Assembly (NCBI GenBank): GCA_036498945.1 | Contig: DASYEQ010000048.1 | Coordinates: 1-64,000 of the forward strand | From: JAQGMJ01 sp036498945 | GTDB taxonomy: Bacteria > Pseudomonadota > Gammaproteobacteria > Burkholderiales > JAEUOS01 | Reading direction: 5' to 3' | DNA: 64,000 nt | In this document: piece after piece, positions 32,020-41,001 of the stretch | Numbering within the stretch: the first letter of the stretch is position 1 | Layout: each line of letters opens with the position of its first letter | Translations under genes and position numbers: made by a program | The notes under the pieces: model-generated | The model's input: the letters and a program-made list of their open reading frames with translations, nothing else | Told to the model about the DNA's origin: nothing | The model's database searches: none

Positions 32020-33528
32020 ATGGGTGCTTTGATCGACAACCTCCATCTCGGCTTTACCACCGCCGTCACCTTCCAGAACCTGCTGTACTGCTTCTTCGGC
32101 TGCCTGCTGGGCACGCTGATCGGCGTACTGCCCGGCATCGGCCCGATCGCCACCATCGCGATGCTGCTGCCGGCCACCTACGCGCTGCCGCCGGTGGCCG
32201 CGCTGATCATGCTGGCCGGTATCTACTACGGCGCGCAATACGGCGGTTCCACCACCGCGATCCTGGTCAACCTGCCGGGTGAGTCGTCCTCGGTGGTGAC
32301 AATGATCGACGGCTACCAGATGGCGCGCAAAGGCAGGGCAGGCGCCGCGCTCTCGGTGGCGGCGATCGGCTCCTTCATCGCCGGCTGCTTCGGCACCCTG
32401 ATCCTGGCAGGCTTCGCCGCCCCGCTGGCCGAACTGGCCTTCAAGTTCGGCCCCGCCGAATACTTCTCGCTGATGGTGCTGGGCCTGATCGGCGCCGTGG
32501 TGCTGGCTTCCGGGTCGATTGTCAAGGCGATCTGCATGATCGTGCTGGGCCTCTTGCTCGGCCTGGTCGGCACCGACGTGAACACCGGCACCTCGCGCTT
32601 CGCCTTCGGCATTCCCGAACTGTCGGACGGCATCGGCTTCATCTCGGTGGCCATGGGCCTGTTCGGCTTCGCCGAAATCATCGTCAACCTCGACATGAAG
32701 GAAGACCGCGAAGTCTTCACCTCCAAGGTGAAGGGCCTGTGGCTTTCCTGGCCCGACTTCAAGGAATCCATCGGCGCCATCCTGCGCGGCACCTTCATCG
32801 GCTCGGCCCTGGGCATCCTGCCCGGCGGCGGTGCGCTGCTGGCTTCTTTCGCCTCCTACACGGTGGAAAAGAAGTTCACCAAGAACCCGACCCCGAGATT
32901 CGGCGAAGGGCAGATCCGCGGTGTCGCCGGTCCCGAGTCGGCCAACAACGCCGGCGCGCAGACCTCCTTCATCCCGCTGCTCACCCTGGGCATTCCGCCC
33001 AACGCCGTGATGGCGCTGATGGTCGGCGCGATGACCATCCACAACATCCAGCCCGGCCCGCAGGTGATGAGCTCGAACCCGTCGCTGTTCTGGGGCATGA
33101 TCGCCTCGATGTGGATCGGCAACCTGATGCTGGTGGTGCTGAACCTGCCGCTGATCGGCATGTGGGTGCAACTGCTGAAAGTGCCGTATCGCATGCTCTA
33201 CCCCGCGATCCTGGTGTTCTGCTGCATCGGCGTGTTCTCGGTGAACAACAACTCCTTCGACGTGCTGATCACCGTGCTGTTCGGCGTGCTGGGCATGTCC
33301 TTCATCAAGTACGCCGCCGAGCCTGCTCCGCTGCTGCTGGGCTTCATCCTGGGGCCGATGATGGAAGAAAACCTGCGTCGCGCCATGCTGCTGTCGCGCG
33401 GCGATCCCACGGTGTTCTTCACCCGCCCGCTGTCGCTGACCATGCTGCTGATGGCCGCGGCCCTGCTGGCGATCATCGCCCTGCCGCAGATCGCGAAACG
33501 GCGCGAGGAAACCTTCGTCGAAGACTGA
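32020..33528 (+). CDS. tctA: Tripartite tricarboxylate transporter large membrane subunit TctA
   Basis: This 502-aa permease with about 12 helices has the family motifs FGCLLGTLIGVLPGIGPIATIAMLLP, GIYYGAQYGGSTTAILVNLPGESSSVVTMIDGYQMA, GILPGGGALLASFASYTVEKK and FIPLLTLGIPPNAVMALMVGAMTIHNIQPGP. It forms the channel for the receptor encoded just downstream. It ends with the charged tail KRREETFVED. The rho-independent terminator at 33567-33597 lies between it and the next receptor gene, so those receptors have their own promoter or depend on read-through. Confidence 0.96.
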   Translation: MGALIDNLHLGFTTAVTFQNLLYCFFGCLLGTLIGVLPGIGPIATIAMLLPATYALPPVAALIMLAGIYYGAQYGGSTTAILVNLPGESSSVVTMIDGYQMARKGRAGAALSVAAIGSFIAGCFGTLILAGFAAPLAELAFKFGPAEYFSLMVLGLIGAVVLASGSIVKAICMIVLGLLLGLVGTDVNTGTSRFAFGIPELSDGIGFISVAMGLFGFAEIIVNLDMKEDREVFTSKVKGLWLSWPDFKESIGAILRGTFIGSALGILPGGGALLASFASYTVEKKFTKNPTPRFGEGQIRGVAGPESANNAGAQTSFIPLLTLGIPPNAVMALMVGAMTIHNIQPGPQVMSSNPSLFWGMIASMWIGNLMLVVLNLPLIGMWVQLLKVPYRMLYPAILVFCCIGVFSVNNNSFDVLITVLFGVLGMSFIKYAAEPAPLLLGFILGPMMEENLRRAMLLSRGDPTVFFTRPLSLTMLLMAAALLAIIALPQIAKRREETFVED

Positions 33529-33560
33529 CGCAGGCAAACTCCCGCGGCGGTATCGCGGAA

Positions 33561-33597
33561 CAAAAAACGGGGCGCCATGTGCGCCCCGTTTTTTTTT
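33561..33597 (+). terminator. Intrinsic terminator after tctBA
   Basis: The stem ACGGGGCGC / GCGCCCCGT with a short ATGT-type loop is followed by nine T's. It also has an A-run on its 5' side, but no minus-strand gene converges here. Confidence 0.9.
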
Positions 33598-33768
33598 GGT
33601 AGGCTGCGCTCCGCGCGTGAACCAGAAAGCACGTCGATAACAACCGGTCACGATGGGCGCCGGTCGCAAATGCGGCCGGACAAACGCGGCCCGCGGAAAC
33701 CGGAAGCGGCCAGAGTGCGTAAAGAAAAATTAAGCGCCTCGGCTTTGCCCCCAGAGGATGGAGACAAG

Positions 33769-34749
33769 ATGAAAATGATCAAGCAGCCGAAAAAACTGGT
33801 GATGGCCGGCTTAAGCCTGCTCGCGTTCGCGCTGGCGGGCGCGGCTTGCGCCCAGTCTTATCCGAACAAGCCGATCCGCCTGGTGGTGACCTTCCCCGCC
33901 GGCGGCGCGCCCGACATCCTTTCGCGCATCATCAGCGAGAAGTCGCAGCTCGGCCAATCCATCGTGGTCGACAACAAGCCGGGCGCCGGCGGCAACATCG
34001 GCGCCGAGAACGTCGCCCACTCCGCGCCCGACGGCTACACCCTGGTGATGGGCACCGTCGGCACCCATTCGATCAATGGCGCGCTCTACAGCAAGATGCC
34101 CTACGACATGGTGAAGGACTTCACGCCCATCACCGAAATTGCCTCCACCCCCAACCTGCTGGTGGTGTGGCCCGGCCTGCCGGTGAAAAACGTCCAGGAG
34201 CTGATCGCGTACGCGAAGGCGAATCCCGGCAAGCTGGCCTTCGGCTCGCCCGGCGTGGGTACGTCCATCCACGTCTCCGGCGAACTGATGAAGTCGATGG
34301 CCGGCATCCAGATGACCCACGTGCCCTACAAGGGGCGGCAGTTCGCCATTCCCGATCTTCTCGGCGGGCAGATCCAGCTGATGTTCGACAACATGCCCTC
34401 CGCCCTGCCGCTGGCCAAGGAAGGCAAGCTGCGCGCGCTCGGCCAGACCGGCGCCAGGCGCAGCCCTTCCGCGCCGGACGTGCCGACCATCGCCGAGCAG
34501 GGCCTGCCGGGGTTCGAAGCCACCTCGTGGTTCGCCCTGTTCGCCCCCGCCGGCACGCCGAAAGACGTCGTCGCCAAAATCCACGACGACGCCGTGCGCA
34601 TCTTCAAGATGCCCGACGTCGAGAGCAAGATGAAAACCCTGGGTCTCGACCCGGTGCTTTCGACGCCGGAGGAACTGGCGAAATACCAGCAGCAGGAAAT
34701 TGCCAAGTGGGCGAAGGTGGTGAAAGCCTCCGGTGCCCGCGCCGATTGA
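33769..34749 (+). CDS. Bug/TctC-family periplasmic solute-binding protein
   Basis: This 326-aa TTT receptor has a signal peptide (KMIKQPKKLVMAGLSLLAFALAGAACA) followed by YPNKPIRLVVTFPAGGAPDILSRII. Loops IVVDNKPGAGGNIGAENVAHSAPDGYT, HVSGELMKSMAGIQMTHVPYKGRQFAIPDLLGG and LMFDNMPSALPLA follow. ATG 33769 has GGAG 6 bases upstream; an ATG two codons later is possible. Position suggests it serves the TctBA pair upstream. The next receptor gene follows 44 bases later. Confidence 0.94.
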   Translation: MKMIKQPKKLVMAGLSLLAFALAGAACAQSYPNKPIRLVVTFPAGGAPDILSRIISEKSQLGQSIVVDNKPGAGGNIGAENVAHSAPDGYTLVMGTVGTHSINGALYSKMPYDMVKDFTPITEIASTPNLLVVWPGLPVKNVQELIAYAKANPGKLAFGSPGVGTSIHVSGELMKSMAGIQMTHVPYKGRQFAIPDLLGGQIQLMFDNMPSALPLAKEGKLRALGQTGARRSPSAPDVPTIAEQGLPGFEATSWFALFAPAGTPKDVVAKIHDDAVRIFKMPDVESKMKTLGLDPVLSTPEELAKYQQQEIAKWAKVVKASGARAD

Positions 34750-34793
34750 CCCGCTACAAGTTTATTGACCTCAAAACCAGCAGGAGAAACCGC

Positions 34794-35780
34794 ATGACCA
34801 AACCCGCCCACCGCCTGATCCGTGCCGCCCTGGGAGCCGCCTTTGGCGCCGCCGCCCTGGGCAGCGCCAGCGTGGCTCACGCCCAGGATTACCCCACCCG
34901 GCCGGTGCGCATCGTCGTCCCGTTCGGCGCGGGCGGCCCGGCCGACATCTATGCGCGCGCCGTCGCCCAGCACTTAGGCGACGAACTCAAGCAGCCCTTC
35001 ACCGTGGACGACCGTCCCGGCGGCGGCTCGCTGATCGGCACCGACATCGTCGCCAAGTCGCCGCCCGACGGCTACACCCTGCTGCTCATCTCCAACACCC
35101 ACACCGTCAACGAGACCCTGTATCCGAAGCGCCCCTTCGCCCTGATGAAGGACTTCACGGCAATCGCGCCGATCAACATCGCCTACCTGGTGCTGGTGGT
35201 CAACCCCGGCACCACCATCAAGAGCGTGCCCGACCTGATCGCCCAGGCGAAGGCCGCCCCGGGCAAGCTCAACTTCGCCTCCTCCGGCGCCGGCACGCCG
35301 TATCACATGGCCGGTGAGCTGTTCAAGGCGATGTCCCACACCGACATCACCCACGTGCCCTACAAGAGTTCCGGCGGTGCGCGCACCGACACCATGGGCG
35401 GCCAGGTGCAGATGATGTTCGACTCCGTCTCCACCATGGCGCCGTTCGTCAAGAACGGCAAGGTGCGCGGGCTGGCCACCACGGGCCTGAAGCGCGACCC
35501 CATCCTGCCCGACCTGCCCACCGTCTCCGACACCGTCAAGGGCTACGCCGCCGAGATATGGCTGGGCCTGATGGCGCCGGCGAAGACGCCCAAGCCGATC
35601 GTCGACAAGCTCAACGCCGAAATCCAGAAGATGGTGCAGACCCCGTCGGTGCGCGACATGTGGGCCACCCAGGGCGCCGCGCCCATGGTGATGACCCCGG
35701 GCAAGTTCACCACCTACCTCAACGGCGACATCGCCAAGTGGGCCAAGGTGGTGAAGATCTCCGGGGCGAAAGTGGAGTAA
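34794..35780 (+). CDS. Bug/TctC-family periplasmic solute-binding protein
   Basis: This 328-aa second receptor lies in tandem after the one at 33769. The signal peptide is TKPAHRLIRAALGAAFGAAALGSASVAHAQ, then DYPTRPVRIVVPFGAGGPADIYARAV. The ligand loop differs from its neighbour (VDDRPGGGSLIGTDIVAKSPPDGYT; FASSGAGTPYHMAGELFKAMSHTDITHVPYKSSGGARTD), so it probably recognises a different acid. The start has CAGGAG upstream. The two-hairpin element copy 3 begins 5 bases after its stop. Confidence 0.94.
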   Translation: MTKPAHRLIRAALGAAFGAAALGSASVAHAQDYPTRPVRIVVPFGAGGPADIYARAVAQHLGDELKQPFTVDDRPGGGSLIGTDIVAKSPPDGYTLLLISNTHTVNETLYPKRPFALMKDFTAIAPINIAYLVLVVNPGTTIKSVPDLIAQAKAAPGKLNFASSGAGTPYHMAGELFKAMSHTDITHVPYKSSGGARTDTMGGQVQMMFDSVSTMAPFVKNGKVRGLATTGLKRDPILPDLPTVSDTVKGYAAEIWLGLMAPAKTPKPIVDKLNAEIQKMVQTPSVRDMWATQGAAPMVMTPGKFTTYLNGDIAKWAKVVKISGAKVE

Positions 35781-35784
35781 GCGT

Positions 35785-35856
35785 CCAAAAGTAAAAACCT
35801 ACTTTTGGCCGGGCTGACCGGTCAAGAAATCACCGGCGAAGCCGGATGATTTCTTG
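35785..35856 (+). repeat. Two-hairpin 3' element, copy 3 of 5
   Basis: Hairpin 1 (35785-35808) has the stem CCAAAAGTA / TACTTTTGG around AAAACC. Hairpin 2 (35823-35856) has arms CAAGAAATCA / TGATTTCTTG enclosing CCGGC-GAA-GCCGG. The outer arms differ from the other copies on both sides, so pairing is kept. Confidence 0.8.
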
Positions 35857-35954
35857 AATTAAACTGCGACGAAACACCGGTAGTTGTGGCGTCTGTTCCA
35901 CGGACGCCACATCCTGGTTTTCGTCGCTTTTATTTTTGCAGTAACCTGGGCTCC

Positions 35955-36425
35955 ATGTCTCAAACTGTCACTCTCAAGGTCAACGGCGAATTGCGCCAAA
36001 TCGGCGCGGCGGAGGATACGCCGCTGCTTTATGCGTTGCGCAACGATCTCAATCTCAAGGGCGCGCGCTTCGGCTGCGGCGCCGGGCATTGCGGCGCCTG
36101 CCGCGTGCTGCTCGACGGCCACGCGGTGGCCTCCTGCGACACGCCGCTGTGGGCCGCCAAGGGCAAGGAAGTCGTCACCATCGAAGGCCTGGGGACGGAG
36201 GAGGCGCCGCACGCGCTGCAGCGCGCCTTCATCGCCGAGCAGGCGGCGCAATGCGGCTATTGCGCCTCCGGCATCATCATGAGCGCCGCCGCCTTGCTGG
36301 CCCGATGTCCGCAGCCCAGCGAAGCGCAGGTGCGCGAGGCGCTGGACCGCAACCTGTGCCGCTGCGGCAGCCACAACCGTATCGTGCGCGCCGTGCTGCG
36401 CGCCGCGCAGGAGATGTCGGCATGA
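35955..36425 (+). CDS. Molybdenum hydroxylase small subunit, (2Fe-2S)-binding
   Basis: This 156-aa electron-transfer subunit of an isoquinoline/nicotinate/aldehyde-type molybdenum hydroxylase has an N-terminal plant-type ferredoxin domain. Its motif is GARFGCGAGHCGACRVLLDG...SC (four Cys). A C-terminal four-helix domain carries QCGYCASGIIMSAAALL and NLCRCGSHNRIVRAV for the second 2Fe-2S cluster. Its stop overlaps the large-subunit start as ATGA. No third (FAD or cytochrome) subunit is encoded nearby, so the electron acceptor is unknown. Confidence 0.95.
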   Translation: MSQTVTLKVNGELRQIGAAEDTPLLYALRNDLNLKGARFGCGAGHCGACRVLLDGHAVASCDTPLWAAKGKEVVTIEGLGTEEAPHALQRAFIAEQAAQCGYCASGIIMSAAALLARCPQPSEAQVREALDRNLCRCGSHNRIVRAVLRAAQEMSA

Positions 36426-38695
36426 ACCTCGATCCGCGCACTCTCGATCCCGCCGCCACCGCTTCCGCCGCGCCTGCGCCCGCCGCTACCGCGCCCGCAC
36501 CGACGCCGGCCACGCTGGAAAAACCGGCGCCCGCCGTCGTCATCCCGGCGCCCGCGGCCAATGCGCCCGCCGTGGCCAAGCTGCCCGGCAGCCTCAACAA
36601 CAACCGGCGCCTCAATCTCTGGCTGCGCGTGCTGCCCGAGGGCATCATCGAAGTCATGCCCGGCAAGGTGGAAATCGGCCAGGGCATCGTCACCGCCCTG
36701 GGGCAGATCGTCGCCGAGGAGTTCGACGTCGATCTGTCGCGCGTACGCATGGTGCGCGCCAGGACCGGCCTGAGCCCGGACGAAGCGGTCACCTCCGGCA
36801 GCCTGTCGATCCAGGACTGCGGCCTGGCGTTGCGCCACGCCAGCGCCGAGGCGCGCGCCCTGCTGATCGCCGAAGCGGCGCGGCAGTGGAACGCTGAGGC
36901 CGCCACGCTCACGGTGGCGGACGGCGTGATCAGCGACACCTCCGGCCGCAAGCTGGCCTACTGGCAACTCGACAGCGCCGCGCTGTTCGACCGCGAAGCC
37001 ACCGGCACGGTGCGCCTCAAGACCGTCGATGCGCACCGCCTGATCGGCACCACGGTGGCGCGCATCGACATTCCCGACAAGGTCTACGGCCACCCGCGCT
37101 TCGTGCACGACATGGTGCTGCCCGGCATGCGCTACGGCCGCGTGCTGCGCCCGGCCGCCCCCGGCGCGCGTCTCGCAAGCCTGGACGATGCGGCGGCGCG
37201 CGCGCTGCCTGGCGTCACCATCGTGCGCGACGGCAGCTTCGTCGGCGTGGTGGCCGGGCGTGAAGAGGTTGCGCTCAAGGCCCTCGCGCTCTTGCGCAAG
37301 GGCGCGGCGTGGAGCGAGGGCCCCGGCATGCCGCCCACCGAAGGCCTGTACGACTGGATGCGCACCCAGCCGCTCGACTCCAAGGTGATCGAGGACAAGC
37401 ACGAGCCCCTGCCCGGCGCCGTGGCGCAGGAAGTCAGCCTGCGCTACACCAAGCCCTATCTCGCGCACGCCTCCATCGGCGCCTGCTGCGCCATCGCGCA
37501 GTGGAACGAGGCGGCCGACAAGAAGCAATTGCTGCTGTGGACCCACAGCCAGGGCATCTACAATCTGCGCGCCGACCTCGGCCTCACCTTCAGGATGCCG
37601 CTTGCCGACATCATCGTCGAGCACGTTGAAGGCGCCGGCTGCTACGGCCACAACGGCGCCGACGATGCCGCGCTCGATGCCGTGCTGCTGGCGCGCGCCG
37701 CCGGCGGTGCGCCGGTGCAGGTGGTGTGGTCGCGCGAGGAAGAGCTGGCCTGGTCGCCCGCCAGCCCGGCGATGGACATCCAGGTCAAGGCCGGCCTGGA
37801 TGCCGAAGGCAACGTGCTGAGCTGGCAATACCAGGTGTGGAGCAACGGCCACGGCATCCGCCCCGGCCGCGCCAAGACGCCGACGCTATTGGCCGCGCGC
37901 TATCTGGACGAGCCGTTCGAGCAGTTCATCGCCGTCAACGCCCCGCTCGCCAGCGGCGGCGGCTCGGACCGCAACGCCATCGCCCAGTACACCTTCCCCG
38001 AGCACGTGGTCACCAATCACCGCCTGCTCACCATGCCCCTGCGCGTCTCCGCCATGCGCGCCCTGGGCGGCTACGCCAACATCTTCGCCATCGAATCGGC
38101 GATGGACGAATTCGCGCTGATGGCAGGCGCCGATCCGGTCGAGTACCGCCTGCGCCACCTGAAAGATCCGCGCGCCATCGCCGTGCTGAAAACCGCCGCC
38201 GCGCGCGCGCGCTGGAGCGAGTGGGACAGCGAAGAACACGAAGAAGGCGCCGGCCACGGCATCGCCTGGGTCAAATACAAGAACAGCGCCGCCTATTGCG
38301 CGGTGGTGGCCGAGGTGGTGATGGCCGAAGTGGTCAAGGTCAAGCGCCTGGTGATCGCGGTGGACGTTGGCCTCACCATCAACCCCGACGGCGTGATCAA
38401 CCAGATCGAAGGCGGCGCCATCCAGTCCGCCAGCTGGACGTTGAAGGAAGCGCTGGGCTACGATGCCCAGGGCGTCACCAGCGTCGACTGGGAGCACTAC
38501 CCGATCCTCAACTTCAGCGAAGTGCCCCAGGTCGAGATCGAGATCATCAACCGCCCCGAAGAACGCTCGGTCGGCGCCGGCGAATGCGCCAGCGGCCCGA
38601 CGGCGGCGGCGATCGCCAACGCGGTGGCGCATGCGCTGGGGGTGCGGGTGCGCGACCTGCCGCTGACGCCCGAGCGCATCATGGCGGCGATGTAG
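36422..38695 (+). CDS. Molybdenum hydroxylase large subunit (xanthine dehydrogenase family)
   Basis: This 757-aa subunit carries the molybdopterin-cytosine-dinucleotide cofactor and hydroxylates an aromatic heterocycle or aldehyde. Motifs are MPGKVEIGQGIVTALGQIVAEEF, GTTVARIDIPDKVYGHPRFVHDM, IEIINRPEERSVGAGECASGPTAAAIANAVAHALG and DLPLTPERIMAAM. The SVGAGEC stretch holds the catalytic Glu equivalent (usual GVGEP). Residues 9-55 form an Ala/Pro/Thr-rich linker instead of the Tat signal found in periplasmic relatives such as IorB, so this enzyme is probably cytoplasmic. The substrate is unassigned; two TctC receptor genes lie just upstream. Confidence 0.93.
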   Translation: MNLDPRTLDPAATASAAPAPAATAPAPTPATLEKPAPAVVIPAPAANAPAVAKLPGSLNNNRRLNLWLRVLPEGIIEVMPGKVEIGQGIVTALGQIVAEEFDVDLSRVRMVRARTGLSPDEAVTSGSLSIQDCGLALRHASAEARALLIAEAARQWNAEAATLTVADGVISDTSGRKLAYWQLDSAALFDREATGTVRLKTVDAHRLIGTTVARIDIPDKVYGHPRFVHDMVLPGMRYGRVLRPAAPGARLASLDDAAARALPGVTIVRDGSFVGVVAGREEVALKALALLRKGAAWSEGPGMPPTEGLYDWMRTQPLDSKVIEDKHEPLPGAVAQEVSLRYTKPYLAHASIGACCAIAQWNEAADKKQLLLWTHSQGIYNLRADLGLTFRMPLADIIVEHVEGAGCYGHNGADDAALDAVLLARAAGGAPVQVVWSREEELAWSPASPAMDIQVKAGLDAEGNVLSWQYQVWSNGHGIRPGRAKTPTLLAARYLDEPFEQFIAVNAPLASGGGSDRNAIAQYTFPEHVVTNHRLLTMPLRVSAMRALGGYANIFAIESAMDEFALMAGADPVEYRLRHLKDPRAIAVLKTAAARARWSEWDSEEHEEGAGHGIAWVKYKNSAAYCAVVAEVVMAEVVKVKRLVIAVDVGLTINPDGVINQIEGGAIQSASWTLKEALGYDAQGVTSVDWEHYPILNFSEVPQVEIEIINRPEERSVGAGECASGPTAAAIANAVAHALGVRVRDLPLTPERIMAAM

Positions 38696-38704
38696 GCGCC
38701 CGGC

Positions 38705-39346
38705 TTAAAGCTGGGTCCAGAGGAAATAGGCCACGCCGCCGCCGGCGATCAGCATGAACGGCAGCGCGAAGGCGGCGATGCGCGCGAAGCCGCCGCCCCC
38801 CGCGGCCTGCGGCCAGCCCGGCTCGCGAAAGGCGAACACCACGCCGCGCCCGGCGCGCCAGTCGAGGTTCCACATCAGGCCGGCGCAGGCGTAGAGCACC
38901 GAAGAGGCGGCGATGTTCCAGGCCCAGGTAGGTGGATAAATGCCGAGCTTGAACAGGATGTACAGGTCGTAGCTCCACGAGGCCACGGTGAGCCACACCA
39001 CCAGCGCGATGAACACCTCGACCACGCGCCCGCGCCCGGCCAGCGCCGCGTACAGCGTGCCCACCGCCCACGGCGCGGTGAGGTAGGCGAACAGCGACAT
39101 GAAGGCCGCGTCCACGTAGTCCCAGGTCGGGTCGCCGGTATAGGGCGCGACCAGCACCATGCCGAGAAAGGCGATGATGAACGTAGTGAGGCGCCAGGGC
39201 AGCAGCAGGAACTTGCGATAGTCCACGCTGAACAGCGGCAGGCGCTTGCGCTGGGCCGCCAGGCAGGCCGCGCCGGCGAGCACTACCGCCAGGTAGCAGG
39301 CGATGTAGGTCTTGAAAAACGGATCGAGTTCACCCCAGGCCTGCAT
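38705..39346 (-). CDS. Membrane protein of unknown function in the soe-like operon
   Basis: This 213-aa protein has five or six hydrophobic segments (TYIACYLAVVLAGAACLAA, RLTTFIIAFLGMVLVAPY, AFMSLFAYLTAPWAVGTLYAALAG, VVEVFIALVVWLTVASWSYDLYILF, AWNIAASSVLYACAGLMWN and IAAFALPFMLIAGGGVAYFLW). It starts QAWGELDPFFKTYIAC with GGAGG upstream and lies 41 bases after the NrfD/DmsC-like gene. I do not recognise a family. It may be an accessory or quinone-related membrane subunit of the complex, which is inference from position. Confidence 0.8.
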   Translation of the reverse strand: MQAWGELDPFFKTYIACYLAVVLAGAACLAAQRKRLPLFSVDYRKFLLLPWRLTTFIIAFLGMVLVAPYTGDPTWDYVDAAFMSLFAYLTAPWAVGTLYAALAGRGRVVEVFIALVVWLTVASWSYDLYILFKLGIYPPTWAWNIAASSVLYACAGLMWNLDWRAGRGVVFAFREPGWPQAAGGGGFARIAAFALPFMLIAGGGVAYFLWTQL

Positions 39347-39387
39347 GCCGCTTCCTCCCGTGCGCAGGCGCGCCGCCGGAAGCACGC

Positions 39388-40326
39388 CTAGGAAACGACC
39401 TGATAGTACAGATTCTGCGGGTGATTCGCCTGGGCGAAGAAGAACCAGCGTTCCGCCAGCAGCCCGAGGTACTGCACCACCAGCGCCGCGATCAGCAGCA
39501 GGCCGTTCACATATCGCTCGGCCAGTGCCAGTAGCAAGGTGGAGCCGGGAAAAATCAGCAGCAGGAAGACAATGCGCGCATTCTTGATGAACAGCGCGCT
39601 CTTGCCGTGGAAGAACTCGCGCGTGTTGAAGGTGCCGCCCATCGCGCCCATCGACTTCTGCTGGATGCGCGGGTTATTGATGCCGATGGCGCTTTGCACG
39701 GTCGAGCCGGGCTTGAGGCCGGCATTGCGCCTGAGCATAAGCAGCCGCACCGCCAGCGCGACGATCAGGAACAGGTAGGTCGCCTGCAGGTAGGCCGGCA
39801 CCCAGGCCGGCGCCGCCCATGCCGCCCACACGCAGGCGGCGGTGAAGCCCGAGGCGCAGCCCAGCAGCACGAAGTTGGCCAGCGTATAGGCGCTCGCCCA
39901 CTCGCGGATGAAGCGCAGGCAGGCGTAGATCATCGCCGTGCATACCCACAGCGCGAGCGCGGCCAATGCACAGGCGACGCCGGCAATCGGCGCCCAGCGC
40001 TGCCCGGTGTAATGCGCCCAGCCGTAGAGGGCGCAAAGCCCGAGGAATGCCGGCACCGCGATCACCTCGCGCGACAGCCACGAAGTGCGCCACATCGCCG
40101 CGCTGCGCCAGAAACGCTCCGGCCGCCCGAGATGGAAAAACGAGGCGAACAGGCCCAGGCCGCCAAGGATCAGGCAGATCACCGCGCCGCCGACGAAAAA
40201 GTCGCGCGCCGCCAGCGGCGTGGTGTGGCCGCCGCCGATGACATCCGCGCCTACCAGCGCCAGCATCAGCCCCTGCGCCATGCCGCACAGGGTGGTGAGA
40301 AAAATGACGGAAAAGGCCGGCTTCAT
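39388..40326 (-). CDS. soeC: SoeC/DmsC-like membrane anchor subunit
   Basis: This 312-aa quinone-binding membrane anchor has eight or nine helices. It has the DmsC-type start KPAFSVIFLTTLCGMAQGLMLAL and FFVGGAVICLILGGLGLFASFFHLGRPERFWRSAAMWRTSWLSREVIAVPAF, whose HLGRPxRxWR and TSWLSRE are hallmark motifs. It passes electrons between the quinone pool and the iron-sulfur subunit. The start is 31 bases after the soeB stop. Assignment to sulfite rather than DMSO or thiosulfate rests on the catalytic subunit. Confidence 0.9.
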   Translation of the reverse strand: MKPAFSVIFLTTLCGMAQGLMLALVGADVIGGGHTTPLAARDFFVGGAVICLILGGLGLFASFFHLGRPERFWRSAAMWRTSWLSREVIAVPAFLGLCALYGWAHYTGQRWAPIAGVACALAALALWVCTAMIYACLRFIREWASAYTLANFVLLGCASGFTAACVWAAWAAPAWVPAYLQATYLFLIVALAVRLLMLRRNAGLKPGSTVQSAIGINNPRIQQKSMGAMGGTFNTREFFHGKSALFIKNARIVFLLLIFPGSTLLLALAERYVNGLLLIAALVVQYLGLLAERWFFFAQANHPQNLYYQVVS

Positions 40327-40357
40327 GCGCGCGCTCGCAAAACGTTGACGGCGCGAA

Positions 40358-40999
40358 TCATAGCTTGGCTTCGTCGATCAGTTCCGTGATCTTGCGCGGC
40401 AGGTAGTGATTGGCCGGCTTGGTGTCCCATTCCGGCATCAGCGCATAGCCGCCGCGCTCGCGAATGGCCACCGAGACTTCCGAATTCTCGTCGTGCACGT
40501 CGCCGAACAGGCGCGCGTTGGTCGGGCAGGCCATCACGCAGGCGGGCTTGCGCTCTTCTTCGGGCAGGGTGTCGCTGCAGACGCGGTCCACGCACAGCGT
40601 GCACTTGGTCATCACCTTGCGCCCTTCGTCCAGTTCGCGCGCGCCGTAGGGGCAAGCCCAGGCGCAGTACTTGCAGCCGATGCACTTGTCGTAATCCACC
40701 AGCACGATGCCGTCTTCCTTGCGCTTGTACGAAGCGCCCGTCGGACAGACGGGCACGCAAGGCGGGTCTTCGCAGTGCAGGCAACTCTTGGGGAAATGCA
40801 CCGTCTGCGTATCGGGAAAGGCGCCGACTTCAAAGGTCTGCACGCGGTTGAAGAAGGTGCCGGTGGGGTTTTCGCCGTAGGGGTTCAAATCCTGCAAGGG
40901 GCCGGCGGTGCCGGAGGTGTTCCACTGCTTGCAGGAAGTCACGCAGGCATGGCAGCCGACGCAGACGTTGAGATCGATTACCAGAGCTAATTGGGTCAT
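40358..40999 (-). CDS. soeB: SoeB-like four-cluster iron-sulfur subunit
   Basis: This 213-aa electron-transfer subunit carries four 4Fe-4S-binding Cys sets: CVGCHACVTSCKQWN, CLHCEDPPCVPVCPTGASYK, CIGCKYCAWACPYGAR and CTLCVDR...CVMACPTNARLF. This is the DmsB/PhsB/SoeB arrangement. It lies 2 bases after the catalytic-subunit stop and 31 bases before the anchor gene. No export signal is visible, in line with a cytoplasmic complex facing the anchor. Confidence 0.92.
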   Translation of the reverse strand: MTQLALVIDLNVCVGCHACVTSCKQWNTSGTAGPLQDLNPYGENPTGTFFNRVQTFEVGAFPDTQTVHFPKSCLHCEDPPCVPVCPTGASYKRKEDGIVLVDYDKCIGCKYCAWACPYGARELDEGRKVMTKCTLCVDRVCSDTLPEEERKPACVMACPTNARLFGDVHDENSEVSVAIRERGGYALMPEWDTKPANHYLPRKITELIDEAKL

Positions 41000-41001
41000 G
41001 A

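Noticed and set aside
31339..33669. 776-codon minus-strand open frame opposite tctB and tctA
   Set aside because: It has His/Asp/Gln-rich composition with no family motifs; the plus-strand TctBA reading is unambiguous.
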